Shown here: positions 1 to 12,700 of the stretch, piece by piece
How the letters are laid out: each line of letters starts with the position of its first letter
How positions within the stretch are numbered: position 1 is the stretch's first letter
Assembly: GCA_948099385.1 (NCBI GenBank)
Contig: CANUEZ040000180.1
Location: 570,501 to 634,500 of the forward strand
Direction: 5' to 3'
DNA: 64,000 nucleotides
Source: Fasciola hepatica
Taxonomy: Eukaryota > Platyhelminthes > Trematoda > Plagiorchiida > Fasciolidae
Program-made: the position numbers and the translations under genes
The notes under the pieces: generated by a model
What the model saw: only the letters and a program-made list of their open reading frames with translations
Told to the model about the DNA's origin: nothing
The model's database searches: none

Positions 1-119
1 TCGCCGGACGTAGTTTCCAGGGTTACCGACCACTCTAAGGCTCGCAATGCCTTTCGACCCAGAAATGACGGATTGTCTACGGAAATCGGGAATCGTACCG
101 GAGTCTAGTGACTCTCCAA

Positions 120-395
120 CTAAACCATTATTATAGCCTGGCCCAGCAATGAAGTCTGATTTCGGATAACGCCGTGAATTCCCACGGCAGTCAGCTGTAT
201 GGGCACATTGGGCCGGATGAATTCGAACACTGGTTTCTGAACACTAGACCCGCGGCTCCAGATATCCGAAGAAAACTGATGTCTCAAGCCACGTTGGAAC
301 TGGACTGAGCTGTACAAAAGTTGGTTCGGTTTATTCCAAATCTTCCGTTTTGTGCACCGGACTATCGTCAATTTTCGGATCTCCAGGGATGGCAC
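120..395 (-). pseudogene. Retropepsin-like fragment of Ty3/gypsy element
   Basis: The 91-residue minus-strand frame contains SSDIWSR...PVFEF...PIQLTAVGIHG. This resembles the flap region downstream of the catalytic Asp in Ty3/gypsy proteases. The expected D-T/S-G triad is not readable in frame, and a frameshift just upstream is likely. The call rests mostly on its position directly after the zinc knuckle. Confidence 0.5.
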
Positions 396-414
396 TCGTC
401 ACACTGCAATAGGA

Positions 415-909
415 CTGACCTTATAGCTTGCGAATTTGGCCAAGCTTTTCACAAGAGTGTTACATGGCATTACGAAAGCGGCAGGTGGAAATTAGGTGAA
501 CTTCGCCGCCCGAGAAGCACTGATTCGGTTGTGCTGGTTTACTTTCATGAATCACTTTGTTAACAGTCTTCCATTGGGGCGTCTCCTTTGCAGGGGCTGG
601 TTCAGGGGGGCGAATCCGTATGGCCGTCCCATCGGCTACGTCATCGAATTGCTTGTGGATTGATCGGGCTTGGGAAAAAGTAAGATCGGGCGTCAGAAGT
701 AGGTTCCTCTGCAACTCAGGCTGGTTTGGTTCAGCTGTGAGGGGGTCACTCAACTGTGTCTCCAAATGATCACCAAAGTAACACTTTGCAAGCAATGTCT
801 GTGATGTCAAGAAAAATTCACAGTACTTCGTCTTGGGACCACTAACAAGTAAATGAAACCTGGCACGTTCGGCCACCCGGAAATTGGCTGGAACCACGTG
901 GCCTAACAT
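415..909 (-). pseudogene. Gag C-terminus with decayed CCHC zinc knuckle
   Basis: The frame is open from 909 to 460, then meets TAG/TAA-type stops exactly where knuckle cysteines should lie. The linker before the knuckle is Pro/Ala/Glu-rich (PPEPAPAKETPQW), as is common between Gag and nucleocapsid. In an intact element this part would bind RNA during particle assembly. The knuckle has lost at least two metal ligands (Cys to stop, His to Gln), so this copy cannot be functional. Confidence 0.65.
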
Positions 910-1779
910 GAGAGCCTATATTCCGTCGGACGGAACTGCGGCGGGGGCTCTCGTATATGCAAGGTTTCTCATCAACGGGTGCAATGAACGGCCGCCAGAT
1001 GTCAAGAAGAATGCAGTCTGGTTCTCTTTCTTCACACCGCTATGTATGCTACACCATGACTCGAAAAGCTTAGCCCAGTCTGAATTTTTAATTGCACTAG
1101 TATGCGGATTCAGCAGTTCATTACTGGGCTTCTCCCTCACTCTACGCCATTTGTAATAATCATAATGAACTGAATTTGCAGGACGTACCAAAATTGTCCC
1201 CACTTTAAACCACGAGAAAAAAGGATCACTAAGACCAAGGCCGCGAAACAGCACCTTAGTTGTAATGAGGAAAGGCTTTGTATAAATACGTAAGGTTAGA
1301 TAATATAATTGGTAGAATCGAAGACGATCAGTCCCAAGGAAATTTCGCTGGACAGGTCCGAGGCGATCCTAGTTGGCCGAGGCTCATCCGCGCACGTGGC
1401 TACGAAGCTGTACCCTACCGTATCACGCGCAAAAACTGCGGAATTAACACACTGTCCCTCTCTTGGAAATTCAGAAGCTGAAAGGTGGCTTTTCCCACTC
1501 GTTTTTGGCTGAAAATGGCCCAGTGCTTACTAAACATAATTTCATTTTTTTTATTGTTTTCACTCTACACTGATAGTTATGGTAAAGTTAAGGGTATATT
1601 CCTCAGTCATGGTCGGGGAGCATGTGTCACCTCATGATCAAGGTGCCTGAGGAAGCTCGATGTGAAATAACAGGAACGTAGTCAGTTGGTGACACCAGTG
1701 GAGAGGATTTAAAGATCGTTCATCAGGGTGACTTGCGTCACTGCGGAGTAGTTTTTCCGTCCCAGAAATGTAAACTTGG

Positions 1780-2007
1780 AGCAAAAGGGAATTCCATTTA
1801 TTTAAGTTAGATTCATATAAACTTGTAGGAGACGTTTATCAATATTCACAAATGTGGAATAAACTTCCACCAAATGTCCGTGCAATAAGCCACTTGCCGA
1901 TATTCAAAGAGGAATTAAACAAACGGCTTGATGTCCTGACACTCGTATCAAACAATGATCCATTCACTTCGGAGGAGCGAGCGTACGAAGTTGGTTTGGG
2001 TTACTGA
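1780..2007 (+). pseudogene. C-terminal end of a non-LTR reverse transcriptase ORF2
   Basis: An open frame without its own start codon runs 75 codons from 1780 to a TGA at 2005-2007. It contains SQMWNKLPPNVRAI followed by LPIFKEELNKRLD. This is the signature seen at the extreme C-terminus of CR1/jockey-type ORF2 proteins (WNxLPxxVR...FKxxLxxxL). A stop lies just upstream, so only the tail survives or the rest is frameshifted. It sits immediately before the R1 repeat on the same strand, as expected if R1 is this element's 3' untranslated region. Confidence 0.75.
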
Positions 2008-2289
2008 CACGCGGGTCTGAGTCGGGGGCCACGAGACCTACGTACCACACAAGTCGCCGTAAATACCACTCAAGTTTCATTAATCTTTCGCGTAAAACCT
2101 TGTGTTTAGCAAAGTCGAACCAACCCCCAAGTAATTCCAATTTCTAGATACTAGAGGTTTTTCTTTACTACTGACCGCTGATCCTCAGCTGGGAGCACCC
2201 CAGACTGCGTTTTTCTATTTTTACTTTTCCAGACAACCGCTGATGATGCCTTCCCTTCGATAGCTTGGCATAATACCTGGCCCACATTT

Positions 2290-4125
2290 CCCGCTGAAAA
2301 CTCGATACCTGCTCGTCATTTCGTCACTACCACACAGGCCATGCTCTCCAGGACCCCTCGCAACCTGGTCGCAAGCTCCTGGATTATTCGATCTCTATGT
2401 GACAACGCCAATATCACTCAAGCGAAGCCCGCCGGTGCGGGCCGCGGTCAGATCCATCACATTGGCCGACGCACATCGGGCGTGCAGGACGTCTGCAACG
2501 ATGTGCGGACACAGATAGGATTGCGGATGGCACCTGTCAACAAAAACGGTTTTCAGGTTGGGTGTCCCGCGCACGGTCAGCCCCACCCACCAGCACCGGT
2601 CGCAGCAAAAAATCATTCACCTGAAATGCTACAAATATGGAACTATCTCCCCCAGTTACCGCTTATTTTTCATCGTACTTGTCTCCATCTTCGCAACCTT
2701 AACTTACCGCTTCTTACGCCCAGAAAAATCTACTTTCCCTAGCACATAATTATCGCGGGGTTAAAAGACCGTTTCCGTACTCGGATTACCGTTCATGATC
2801 CTTTTTTCCCGATGATTCGTGCCAAACTGCCCGCTTGTCCTATTAGCAAACTTAACCAATCCCCGAGATAAAACTCGCTTTTATTTTATCAGTTATCAAT
2901 ATATCTTCAAAAGTCACATTTATTGTTGCCATACACTTCCGTACCACAATGTCCGGTATTCTATCTTGGTAAATCCTCCCAGACAATTTCGATTCTTGCA
3001 TCTCTCCGGTCATCATGTTCGGCCCTTAGATAACGATTATCAAACGTAAATACTTACCTGCCATTTAAATACTCGCCCAGTACCCATTTCTATTTTGGTG
3101 CATCACATTTCACCTTCATGAAAGTAAGCAATGTGCGCAAAGATTACATGTTTACATCCTGTCACTTCTTCCACCATCACTCCAGCGACCTCGCCAGATG
3201 AGATGTCCGTTTGGTTTATCACGGACTTCACCCACATCCAGCCGCCCAACTTCGCAACTGTATTCAGCGTTTGTTGGTGCTTTTTCATATCCGGTATTCT
3301 ATCTTGGTAAATCTTCCCAGACAATTTTGATTCCTGCATCTCTCTGGTCTTTATTTTCGGCCCTTAGATAACGATAATCAAACGTAAATACTTACCTGCC
3401 ATTTAAATACTCATCTGTGCAAACCGTGTGTCTGCTAGTATCATGGCTACGCATCACAAACTGATTTGTCGCCCAGTACCCATTTCTATTTTGGTGCATC
3501 ACATTCCCCCCTCATGAACGTTAACAGTGTGCGCAACGATTACATGCTTGCGTCCGGTCGCTTCTTTTACCATCACCTAGGCAATCACTCTCTACAAACG
3601 AGTCCTTCATTGGGTATTTAACGGACTTAGCCGATATTTGGTCGCTGAACGTTTCAAGGAAAATCTTCGAAAGATTTTGATTGTTCTTTGTCTGCAAATT
3701 CATTCCTCTCATCGTCTGATTTCCAATCCAAAGCCGTGCCATACTCCGCGGAGCGCTGTAGCTGGTTCATGTCTCCCTCGGAAACTTCTTTTCCCTCGAA
3801 GTGAACAAAACTTTCGTCAATTCTGTTTGATTCTCTTGTTGCATAGCACTTCTTTTTGTACTGTTTCAGGAAGAGTCAGCTACCTTCGACCAGCTCGACC
3901 CTGACTTGACCGGGCTGGCCACCCGACCTTGAGTTCAAATTTGCCGGGCGCCGCCACAGAGAGTGACTTAAATACTTCCTCCTGTACAATATTGAGTGCA
4001 CATGCCTTAACCAACCTCTTGGAATTCGGACTCTACGTCTAATTGTACCGTTTGATCTTGCGTTACAGCATGCCTCGGGTTATCCGAAATAAACAATTAT
4101 CATTATCACTGTCATTATCAATAAT
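2290..4125 (+). repeat. Repeat R1, copy 1: long 3' region of a non-LTR element
   Basis: This non-coding block matches, in inverted orientation, 27280-27397 plus 28967-30560, and in part 36060-36310. It follows the ORF2 C-terminus at 1780-2007. It ends with a short stem (TCGG-GTTA-TCCGA) at about 4075-4090 and an AT-rich simple tail of ATTATC-like units at 4090-4125. A 3' hairpin followed by a microsatellite tail is typical of non-LTR 3' ends. Long open frames inside it have no recognisable protein signature. Confidence 0.65.
2952..3630 (+). repeat. Direct tandem duplication of about 338 bp inside R1
   Basis: The segment starting TCCGGTATTCTATCTTGG at 2952 recurs at 3290 and continues with high similarity through GCCCAGTACCCATTTC (3072 and 3472). 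The first unit lacks about 60 bp present in the second, between TAAATACTC and GCCCAGTACC. The inverted R1 copy near 29.4-29.6 kb has only one unit, so the duplication is private to this copy. Confidence 0.75.
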
Positions 4126-6500
4126 CCGTACGATGAATTGGGCACGTTGACTGTTGAATTTAGATCAAAGTGGCAAGGCAATGATACGGTGTCAAATCAA
4201 AATATCTGGGGGAGAAGTAGAAGAAAAGCAACAGATTGGCTATTGGAAAGGGTGTGGGTGACGGCGTAAAGATCTATGCGGTTTCCTGAAACAAAGACTT
4301 TAGAGTTTGGTACAAAAAAACCGCACTACAGCAAGGGTATGTATTTTGATAATCATGAATCTCGACTTGCTGTATGTGTATAGTGGGACTGCACAAAATT
4401 AAGTGTCGTTGCTAATGGGAAGAGATGCGGAGAGATGGACTGAAGATTTGCTTGGCAAAAGGTGAAAAAGATAGTGGCAGAGGATGCTGGGTATTCACAA
4501 ACATGATGGAACTGTGCCGCTCTAGATGGTGCTCGAGAGGAGAGTCATGAGCTCCGAGGCGAGGCAAACTGTACATGAAACCTTGAGATAAAAAAGAATG
4601 CGACCTGGTGGAAAGCGGTGGGATGCGTTAAACCGTGGATGAGTCATGAAGTTTTGGGAACGAGCGGAAGGTATGACGATACTTTTGAGCAGCCAGTGAT
4701 TGCATTATTCTGCGGTCAGCTTGGCTGGGGCTTTGGGATATCGGAGTTAGTTGACCAGAATGACTATCAGGAAGATCGGTGGTTACTCACTGGGGGACAA
4801 CGACCCGAAGCGAGAAACAGTAGTGGAGCCGAACATTTCCTTGACTAAAATTGTGCTCAGATACTGGAGTAACTTTTGAATGTGGGCAGAATACTATTAG
4901 GGAGTGTGTACTGCTTCGCCAGTACAGTCACTTGTTGTTATCAGCGTACTGCAAAGCAGGCCAACAACAGCGTGAGGACTGATTCAGAAACGGTTTGGGA
5001 GTGAGAAGCTGGGTAGGGTTGGAACTTTAATAGCGCACTCTCTCTTACGATCTACATTCAGTGTCTATAGCAGGCGGAACTAGGGTCCGCTTTACATAGG
5101 ACAGTATCATGATGCTAATTTGATGGCTTCCAGCCCTTGGTGAATCACTAGTAGCACAAAAAGTTTGGACGGTTTTTCATAGTTTAATCAGGCTTTAAGT
5201 CTAGCTGTCGGGGAAAGCTTGGCTTCTTTAAGGGGGTAATCACAGCTCCTACGTCCTGACCAAAACAGGGAACTCATATGGCAGGCCACTGTGGAAAAAT
5301 GCTAGAGACACCTGCCATTCAGTGGCAACAAAGCTCTCCGGAGATATAGCCCGCATGTAACAGGGCCGGTGTGCTGGTCAGAAAAAAGAGTAGGATGTTC
5401 TCCTGTCGCTTTTTCGTGCCGGTTGACGGGTCTGATGAATACTTCCTCTCACTGGTGGTCATAAACGTGTAGGAAGACAAGGACAACAGGAAGTGACCAC
5501 AGGTGTGCGGCGAAAACACACCATATCCGTGAGTTCAGGGGCCGTAGGGCAATTTACACGAAAAACTAAGTGCATGGGCAGAGAGGGTCCACCAGCCCCT
5601 GAGGTTGTTTGATGGGACTGTTGTTCGCCAAAACCCCAGTTAACGCAATAACACCAAGGCTGAAAAACGATCTAAGCTGTTAGCATGATAAGATAAGGAC
5701 TGCAGGCAATTTTCGAAGGCGATGTTTATAGTTACAGTGTTACTGCCTGGACGCCGAACGGTGCTCACAGTGAGATATTCACCCACACTTCACGAAGAAC
5801 CGTGTGGGGCATCGGAGGAACATACGCTGCCCGGCAGTTTGTTCCACGTCTTTCCATACACAACAACAAACATTTGCTATGAAGGAGAACCAGGCACATG
5901 GGATGGCCAAAAATGCTATGTGTAAGACGACAGGTGCAATTTGGGTTGAAAGTTATTTGGGTGGAAGAACGTACGTGGTGGTGCAAAACCTGGCACTGGA
6001 GGGCTAAGTCAAACCTAAGGCGGAGTAGCCATTTTGGGTCCAGTAGAGGGAGTTTACATTTCTGTCGGTATGAATGGGTGGCGGATGTACCCATACCTCT
6101 CCTAGCTAGTGACCGCTAGATGTTTTCCAAGGCGGAAATAGTGGAACATGAAATAGTATAACCAATAAGAGAGCAGTATTCTACAGGGGTTCCGCTGCGG
6201 GTAGTCAAGGTATGGAGTCAGCTTCGATTCAGTTTCACACGTCAAAAAATGAGACCAGCTATCCACTTGGTTTAAGCAATCTGAGAGGGTGCAATTTCAG
6301 AGAGGTTAACTGGGCATGAGTTACGCAGCACAGGACCTCAAACAGAAAGGTTATTGGGGATCCAAAGACGGCTGACAACGAGTGCGCCAATGAGAAAGCG
6401 CCATGTATAAGGTAATATGATGCTTCTTGGAAGGAAGAACGTCAAAATACCAAATAAAACATCAGCGGCCAAGGGAGCTTATATCGCCTTGAATATCCTC
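4126..6500. other. No recognisable gene; probable decayed repeat
   Basis: The open frames here are short and scattered (about 4618-4848, 5319-5519 and 5765-6094) and show no family signature. The stretch lies between the R1 tail and the RT remnant at 6500-7060. It may be the 3' region of that minus-strand RT element, but I could not match it to another copy in the window. Confidence 0.4.
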
Positions 6501-7060
6501 TCAAGCAGTAGGGAGGCTTCCGGAATCAAAGACATACAGAAGTTTGACGACATCGGCCAAAGGGAAAGCTATTTCCCGCCAAACCATAAAAAGCATATCA
6601 TTAACATACATGATGAATACAAATGGAAACCAAAGCTCTATCTTGGATAACGCTACAGGTGACCGGTTTCAGTTGCGGTGGTTGGTCACCGATGAGGATC
6701 ACTGGTGAACGATCGGACAGGTAGGAGAAAAGCCAAGAAAGCAAAGTGGCGACCTTCTCAAGCAAGTGTATCTTGAAAGAAAGGTGAGCATGAGGCACAT
6801 CCTCAAACACTTCAATCGTAACGAGAATCATGACGACAGCCGAGTTACCAAGGCCTATGGAAAAGGTAAGACCGGTGAAGAAGTTGAAATGACGTAAGGT
6901 GCACAGATGCATCGCAACAAATACATGCTCATATCCGTTTGGCAGATGGTTTGAGGTCAGGAAGTCCCGGATTTGGAACTTGATAAGATGCTTCACTGGC
7001 TCGCACATAGTTGACGTTTGGCTTATCGGTCGATAGTTTTCCGCATTCTGAGGAGAAATA
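6500..7060 (-). pseudogene. Non-LTR reverse transcriptase fragment
   Basis: Successive minus-strand frames give the classical RT motifs in order. NYRPISQTS lies at about 7030-7060. EVFEDVPHAHL (normally KAFDKVPH) and WLFSYLSDRSP lie in the frame 6601-7008. VTCSVIQDRAL stands for the usual VTSGVxQGSxLGP. After a frameshift near 6600 comes MYVNDM, then LADVVKLLYVFDS at the FADD catalytic box. The second catalytic Asp is lost (LADV), so it is inactive. The sequence groups with the RT at 30.6-31.4 kb (IADDVKLLYTF). Confidence 0.85.
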
Positions 7061-7371
7061 CTTTTGAACTCGGACTAATCTCTGAGGATATACAATGTTG
7101 CGGGAAGGTGCTGTTCACCATATAGAGGTGAAAACGTTCAGAAGAAGCCAATTCACATAGAAGTCATCTGGGCGGCTAAGTGCGGGGGCATGATCCGGGG
7201 TTGAATTGGCAGAAACATAGGTCGTGGAGGTTAATCTGCCGAAGTGACTAGAGTTCGAACTTATGGGGGAAAGCCGGGAGTCAGTGTGGGGCGAAAGTAC
7301 GGAACAGAGTTGACGCTACTGAAGAAGGAGAAAAACAAACTTCGAGCACCTCCTCCATTGCTTCTGGTGAT

Positions 7372-7972
7372 TTAGTATAGTATAGTATATTTCTTGACCG
7401 TGGTCAATACGCATGCACAAGGCAAGATCAGAGTATACAGCAGTACATGTCAATGTGAGGTATTCACAAATTCTAAATTTATAAATCACAGCAACCGAAA
7501 TACACCAGTTAAGTCATGTAGTGTTTGAGTGAACAAAAGTGGTAATGGTTGGGGCGGGAATTCCAAATCGGTTTCGAAATCGCTGGGAGCGGTGTGGATA
7601 GCTGGACAGTCGTGGGATTGCTGATATAAGCGACAAATGGATGGTCACTAACAAGTAACCGGGCGGAAGAGATGCCAAAGAACATTGTTAGAAGTAAAGC
7701 AGGCGTGGGGCTTTCAAAGTGCAGTCAGAGATACTAGCGGAATATTGGACACTGATCCAGCATTGGGTAACTAATTGTGGAAGAAGCATGTGAAATAAAG
7801 GCAAGTGAGTCGAAGGTGATAATAAAACGGACCTTTTGTGCAGGTGATTACAGTGTCATATGGAAATCCAAATGAAGGCGAAAAGCTTTGCAGGGACTTC
7901 AGTAAACTTTTGAAGAGCATGAATGGTGTATGGACATATAACGGACTTTTAAAGATGGAAAACCCGGAAACG
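7372..7972 (-). repeat. Repeat R2, copy 1 (3' region of a non-LTR element)
   Basis: The reverse complement closely matches 26206-26822 and 28075-28698. On the minus strand it runs from AAAAGTCCGTTATATGTCC to a terminal TTGACC-AC-GGTCAA stem followed by AAGAAATATACTATACTATAC. The variable pentanucleotide tail marks the 3' end. Upstream on the same strand it is joined directly to ORF1 coding sequence (7973 onward), without the EN and RT that would normally lie between. Confidence 0.8.
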
Positions 7973-9720
7973 AATAACTTCGGGATGTTACGAGTTGAAA
8001 GAGATGAACCAGACTGCCTCCGACTAAGTAGCTCGTCACACGTTCCGACTTGTTTGGATACTTCAGAGCCGGAGTTTCTCGGCTTGCAAGGTGTTGTCCA
8101 CTTACTGTCGAAGGAATGTATGAAAGGCGATGTAAAGCAGGACCATTGTGAAGTCACGAGATCCAGGGTGCTCACTTTGCAAATCAAGAACTCTACGTCA
8201 TTTACTATTCATGCTGCTTTCCTCTCTCGAAAGGCGCCGGTTTGAGAAAGTACCACCCCTAGTGGGACATACTGAAAGGCCTTCGCATAAAATATCGGCT
8301 GCAGTCTAGGGGGCGGGAACTAGAAATAAGTAACCTTTGCTGAGGGGTTGAATGAAGCCTGGAGCATATGACTAATTGGCAAGAGGAATCAGCGTATTAG
8401 ACGGAGCAAGATCCGTAAAATACTGTGAAAGTTTTAAATAACAGCTGACCTTTTTGTGTTCACTATCTGGTAAATAGCTATGAAACCCAATAGGAACCAC
8501 CCGGAAGCTGTGAGTGAATAGGAGGTCCAGATACTGCTGTTTAGTTTACTGGACGTAAAAATTCTTAGCCTGGGAGGAAGCCTGGTTGAATTAAATTCGA
8601 AGCCAGACGCCTCCATTTGTCCTGTCAAATGACAGTGGAGGCTAAGTGCCAAGCACTACCGAATCTCGGCCCAGGGATAGCAAAATGGATCGCAAAGAAG
8701 ATGCTGCTTTGTGGCAGAGAGGTTGTGGGAGTCAGCCCGGAGGTCTGACGGGGCAGCTTCGGTTCAGAGTTATTTAAGTACGGCGTGGAATTCTCAAACG
8801 AACAAGATTTGGTCGTAGCCAAAGGTTAAGGACCAAAACGATCACAGCTTGTTTTTGTGCCTTAGAGTGGGAAACTCAAGCAGGATTGCTACGGTTGGAG
8901 GGCCACGAGACTTGAGTAGTCCTTTATGATGCATAGGGCAAGGTTGACTGGCAAGGCTTAATGCATTCGTGCCACAAGCGTCCACGATATTACTGGTCAA
9001 TCCTGGGCACTTGGAGGTCGGCAGGTTGAAGGAACGTCCAAGCTTTGCATCAGGGGCCCCATCAAGCAGTTTTTGGTCAAAAGACTTTGACCGCAGGGAG
9101 TGGCTTGGGGGGTTGCATTGGATAGATGTCCCTTTAGTGGGTTCTGGTCCCGGATGTTCGGGAATATTCGGCCGTTTCCGAACTTCTTTCCGTCGTGGTG
9201 TCTTGTCAGAATTCATCCCGATGTTCTTGTTTCGTGAGGTAATGGCAGTACCTTCGTTTTTGGATTATTCCGGTGGTTGTGAGAGCGCCCAAAAGTTGAA
9301 AACTCGGGGGCTCTTGTTTTACTGTCTTCACTTGCATAGGCTGATGCTACGAAATATTACCCGTCCCATGTTAGTGCCCCTTAGAAGGCCACTGCTTGCT
9401 ATGCTGAACATGGTTTTATCAGGGAAGCCTAATACAAGGGCGTAATTCGAATTTCATACTCTCTCTGAGACCTCAGAAGATATTCTGTCGACTAAGTTGA
9501 ACGTGGTGAATAAGTTGCATTCCTTGGTTATTCTCAATGGCTTCACCAGTTGTATCGGCGACGGTGGAAGTCCAGTAGCTGTGTTAAGTGCCTTAATTTG
9601 TGATTGAAGTGAGCTTACTTGTTGTAGGGTTTTGAAGAATTTGTTATGCACGGCACGCTTGGTTTCGGTGGTGAGGTGAAGCATGGTGTAATGACATGGA
9701 GAAGTATGGCATTTCGGGCC
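7973..9720 (-). pseudogene. Non-LTR element ORF1 remnant fused to an R2 3' region
   Basis: Broken minus-strand frames at 9454-9684, 8842-9216, 8434-8822 and 7973-8187 are collinear with the ORF1 region at 42376-44420. Shared blocks include VDRISSEVSERV against IDSRSSGVSKRM, SNIVDACGTN against SSVVDAQGSN, LKSRGPP against YKSRSPP, and LLSRR...RNIPKL in both. ORF1 proteins of this type are nucleic-acid-binding chaperones of the retrotransposon particle. The family here is Pro/Ser-rich, with a putative coiled-coil N-terminus. Directly after RNIPKL the sequence switches to the R2 3' region. Confidence 0.65.
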
Positions 9721-12700
9721 AAAACCTCACTGGCAGGCCGCTTCATTTTGAGCTACGCAGTAAAATAAATGCTTGAGAGAATCGAATGCTCTAGTTGGAC
9801 ACTTCGCGATGAACGCGAATAACCCGGCATTTAGGGAAGTACAGTCGATGAGAGAAAATGCTGTTAAGTTAGGATTATGGAAGTCTAAATTCGAAGAACG
9901 CAGACAGGTTAGAGAACTCAGAGATATGTGAAAAACCGGCTCCCAACCGATGGCCTCAAGACACGATAGATTCCCAGAGAGGGGTGGATGGCCTAGTCAC
10001 TGAGGGGCAAAAATGTGCAGAATAGGGAAAATGGCTTGTGGAAAGATATGAACAAAAACAAATAGCAGATGCATCACGATTCAACGATCGACTAAATGGG
10101 ACATGACGCAAGATGAAATAAAGTTAGCCAAACCGAGAAGAAACAGTGACAAATGTGAGTTTCTGGAAGCTGTAAGTCTTACGGAAGGTTCCTGAAAAGT
10201 TAGATGGCTTGTTTATTGTAGTCGTGGCCACTTCTTTGGGGAGAAAAGAAATATTAGGCAGGAGACGGATGTGCAAACTAGCAATTTAGGGCTGCAGCCA
10301 GCTGAATACTTGTCAGGGTTGTTCTAATGAAAGAGAAAACAATGAGTGCGTATAGGTTTCAGAATGAAACACGCTGAATAGTTCAATGAAAATTTCGGCG
10401 AAAAAGGACTATAATCTCGCTGTGGAGTAGCATAGTGTCACTAATGAATCGCTAGCAAGCACACATACGTTAGGCCTGAATGGCCTTCGGCTGGGGCCAA
10501 AAGGTCAAACTAGACTTAAATTAGTTTCAAGTATCTCACAGCCAGACACAACTCACTTGACCGCGTCCAGAGCAGAAGGATCCCATCTTAATGTGTACTG
10601 AACGGGCCAATCAAAGGCTGATCGCCGAAAACGATCACTGGCTCGCCTAACATACCATCTGTCTATCTTGCGGGAATGTTATGCGACCATAAATACTGAT
10701 GTCTCTGTATACGAACCCAATCTACCATGCAGCATTCGCAAGCTTGAAACTGGAGCAAAGAAGTGGACGCGCCGCCTTAAAAGGTAGCCGTCCTATACCT
10801 CACAAAGCGTCAGCAAAAATGACCGTAGTGCCAGTATGACAGGACTTGGAAGGTTGTGGCCCAGAACGGAGCAGATGTCATTCGCCTGTGCCCACTTTTG
10901 CCAGGTAAACACCTCGCACCTAGGCTTCCCCACTGAATGCCCTCGCCCAGGCTGACAATTGGATCCTCCCTTCGGCAAATGCTGAAAAAGTTCTTGCTGA
11001 TTTGAGGAGGCGGCCTGCCCAGCTTTTTCGTTTTTGGTCAGGCTGATTGGGTTTGCTTTGGTTGTCCGGAGTTGACTGAGCAGGACACGCTGCGAAGGGC
11101 TTTAGGTAATCTATAAATCGCAATCGTTAGTGAACCGGATCTTTATCAGTAGTTTCCTTTAAGGGGCTGTTTTTTGTCTTATTATTATTTTTTTCAGTGG
11201 TTTTGATTGTAGCATACGATAGGTTATTGTACTCTGCAGCAATCTTCCTGGCCTCCTACTTTCTGCCGAATGTCGTGAGAATACCCGACCGATTTGTTGT
11301 CCTTCTAGTTCTTCTTTTTTGGGAAGCTCTTGGCATAGTCTGACGCTTGCCCATGAACAAACATTGTCGGGTAATAACCTCAGTTGGGCTTTGAAAATTC
11401 GTTAGTTGTGCTTTCCAGGACTCGTGGATGCGGCTGCAGTATGTTTACCTGAATACCCACTCCTCCCAGTTTATTGGCCTTGGTGGTGGATGTAGGAGTA
11501 TATGATTGTAGAACGATGGTATCACCACCAGCTAGGATTTTCCCCTGGCTTTTGACGACCTGCCGCTATCGGCTAGCGTAGAAAGGTTGACGGCAGGGAC
11601 ACGAGTGACACGCAGCAGGTGAACGCGGGGCAACAGTCGCTGCAGACCGGATGAACAGTTGTGGTGCGGGACACCGCGCCAACAAACCCGTGGAGAGAAA
11701 CGTTCACTGCTGGTTACTAGCTGTTCCCGTGTTGTGGGTGGTACCCCAGTAAATGTGGCTCTTTGCAGGTGGAAGATGAGAGCTTCATTAGCGAATGCAA
11801 TCAGCTTGACAAACGACGGCTTCAGCCACAGTGACGCATTTCGGACGTTGCACACAGGCATTCGGTCTTTACCAACTTTCGTTCTCGAGACTTTCACCAG
11901 AGACGCCGCCTGCTTCATAATTCTCCCAGAAAATCTCTAAAATATTGGTCGGAATGAAGGTCCGGTTATAAGGTGCCCATTTTCTTTTCCCACTCTATTC
12001 GTTGTTTGGTTACAAAAAGTTAGGACCTGCTTTACTTGGCAACCAGCCCAGGAATTTCCAAATGGCACCCATGTACAGGGCAGGCTGCTGCTTGCCTCCG
12101 AGCTACTTTCTTGAATATCTACACGGAATCTTTCGAAAGCAGACTCCGCGTTTGCAAACGCCGTGTTCCTCATCCCTTAAACAACATGCGCCTTACCTAA
12201 AGTTGTTGTTTATGCTAGGAGATTGCGCCGCTTTTGCATATCTTGCAAGACCTGAAATCTGCAGAAAACTACCTGGGCTCCAGGATAGTTAAATTGAACC
12301 CGTTGAACTGGGCTAGACTACGGCTGTCTTTTATGTCCTGCTCTCTCTAATTTCAGATAAGTGCTCATGCGGGAAGCCAACTGCTTGTCCGAAGCCCTCA
12401 TTGTTATCTTTAAGCAGAAACGCATACAGTACACTACAGCCCAGCTCGGTCCCACCCAGTATCATCGCGTGCCATACATCAAAGCCACCACACATCATCT
12501 GATGGGTAACATTGGCTAAATGGGTCTGGCCACATCTGTGAGCAAGGGAGACCTTTTCAGGGGCTGCTAGGAATAGGGGTCGAACCGTGTCTTACTGGCA
12601 AGGCGCATGGCTGATCAATCTAGCCTCCAGTGATTTTCAAATCCTTGATAGGTCAATTCGTACATGGTGACTGGAGCAATCGTATAGGCCTAAGTCCATG

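Larger units (their letters stand above)
1..1254 (-). mobile_element. Ty3/gypsy retrotransposon remnant (gag, zinc knuckle, protease)
   Basis: Read on the minus strand, three broken reading frames follow in retroviral order. Positions 916-1254 look like a Gag segment. Positions 415-909 hold the end of Gag with a decayed CCHC zinc knuckle: the readable part is CRFRNAM, then a stop where the next Cys is expected, then HSCEKLGQIRKL. Positions 120-395 resemble the start of a retropepsin (SSDIWSR, PVFEF, PIQLTAVGI), although the catalytic Asp region is not readable. The zinc-knuckle type matches Ty3/gypsy elements that carry true CCHC Gag. That differs from the Gag at 51-52 kb, which shows no knuckle. 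The element continues off the left edge, so RT and integrase are not seen. Confidence 0.7.

Noticed and set aside
5765..6094. 109-codon Cys/His-rich minus frame as a zinc-finger protein
   Set aside because: The Cys and His spacing fits no known finger, and overlapping frames on the other strand are equally long.
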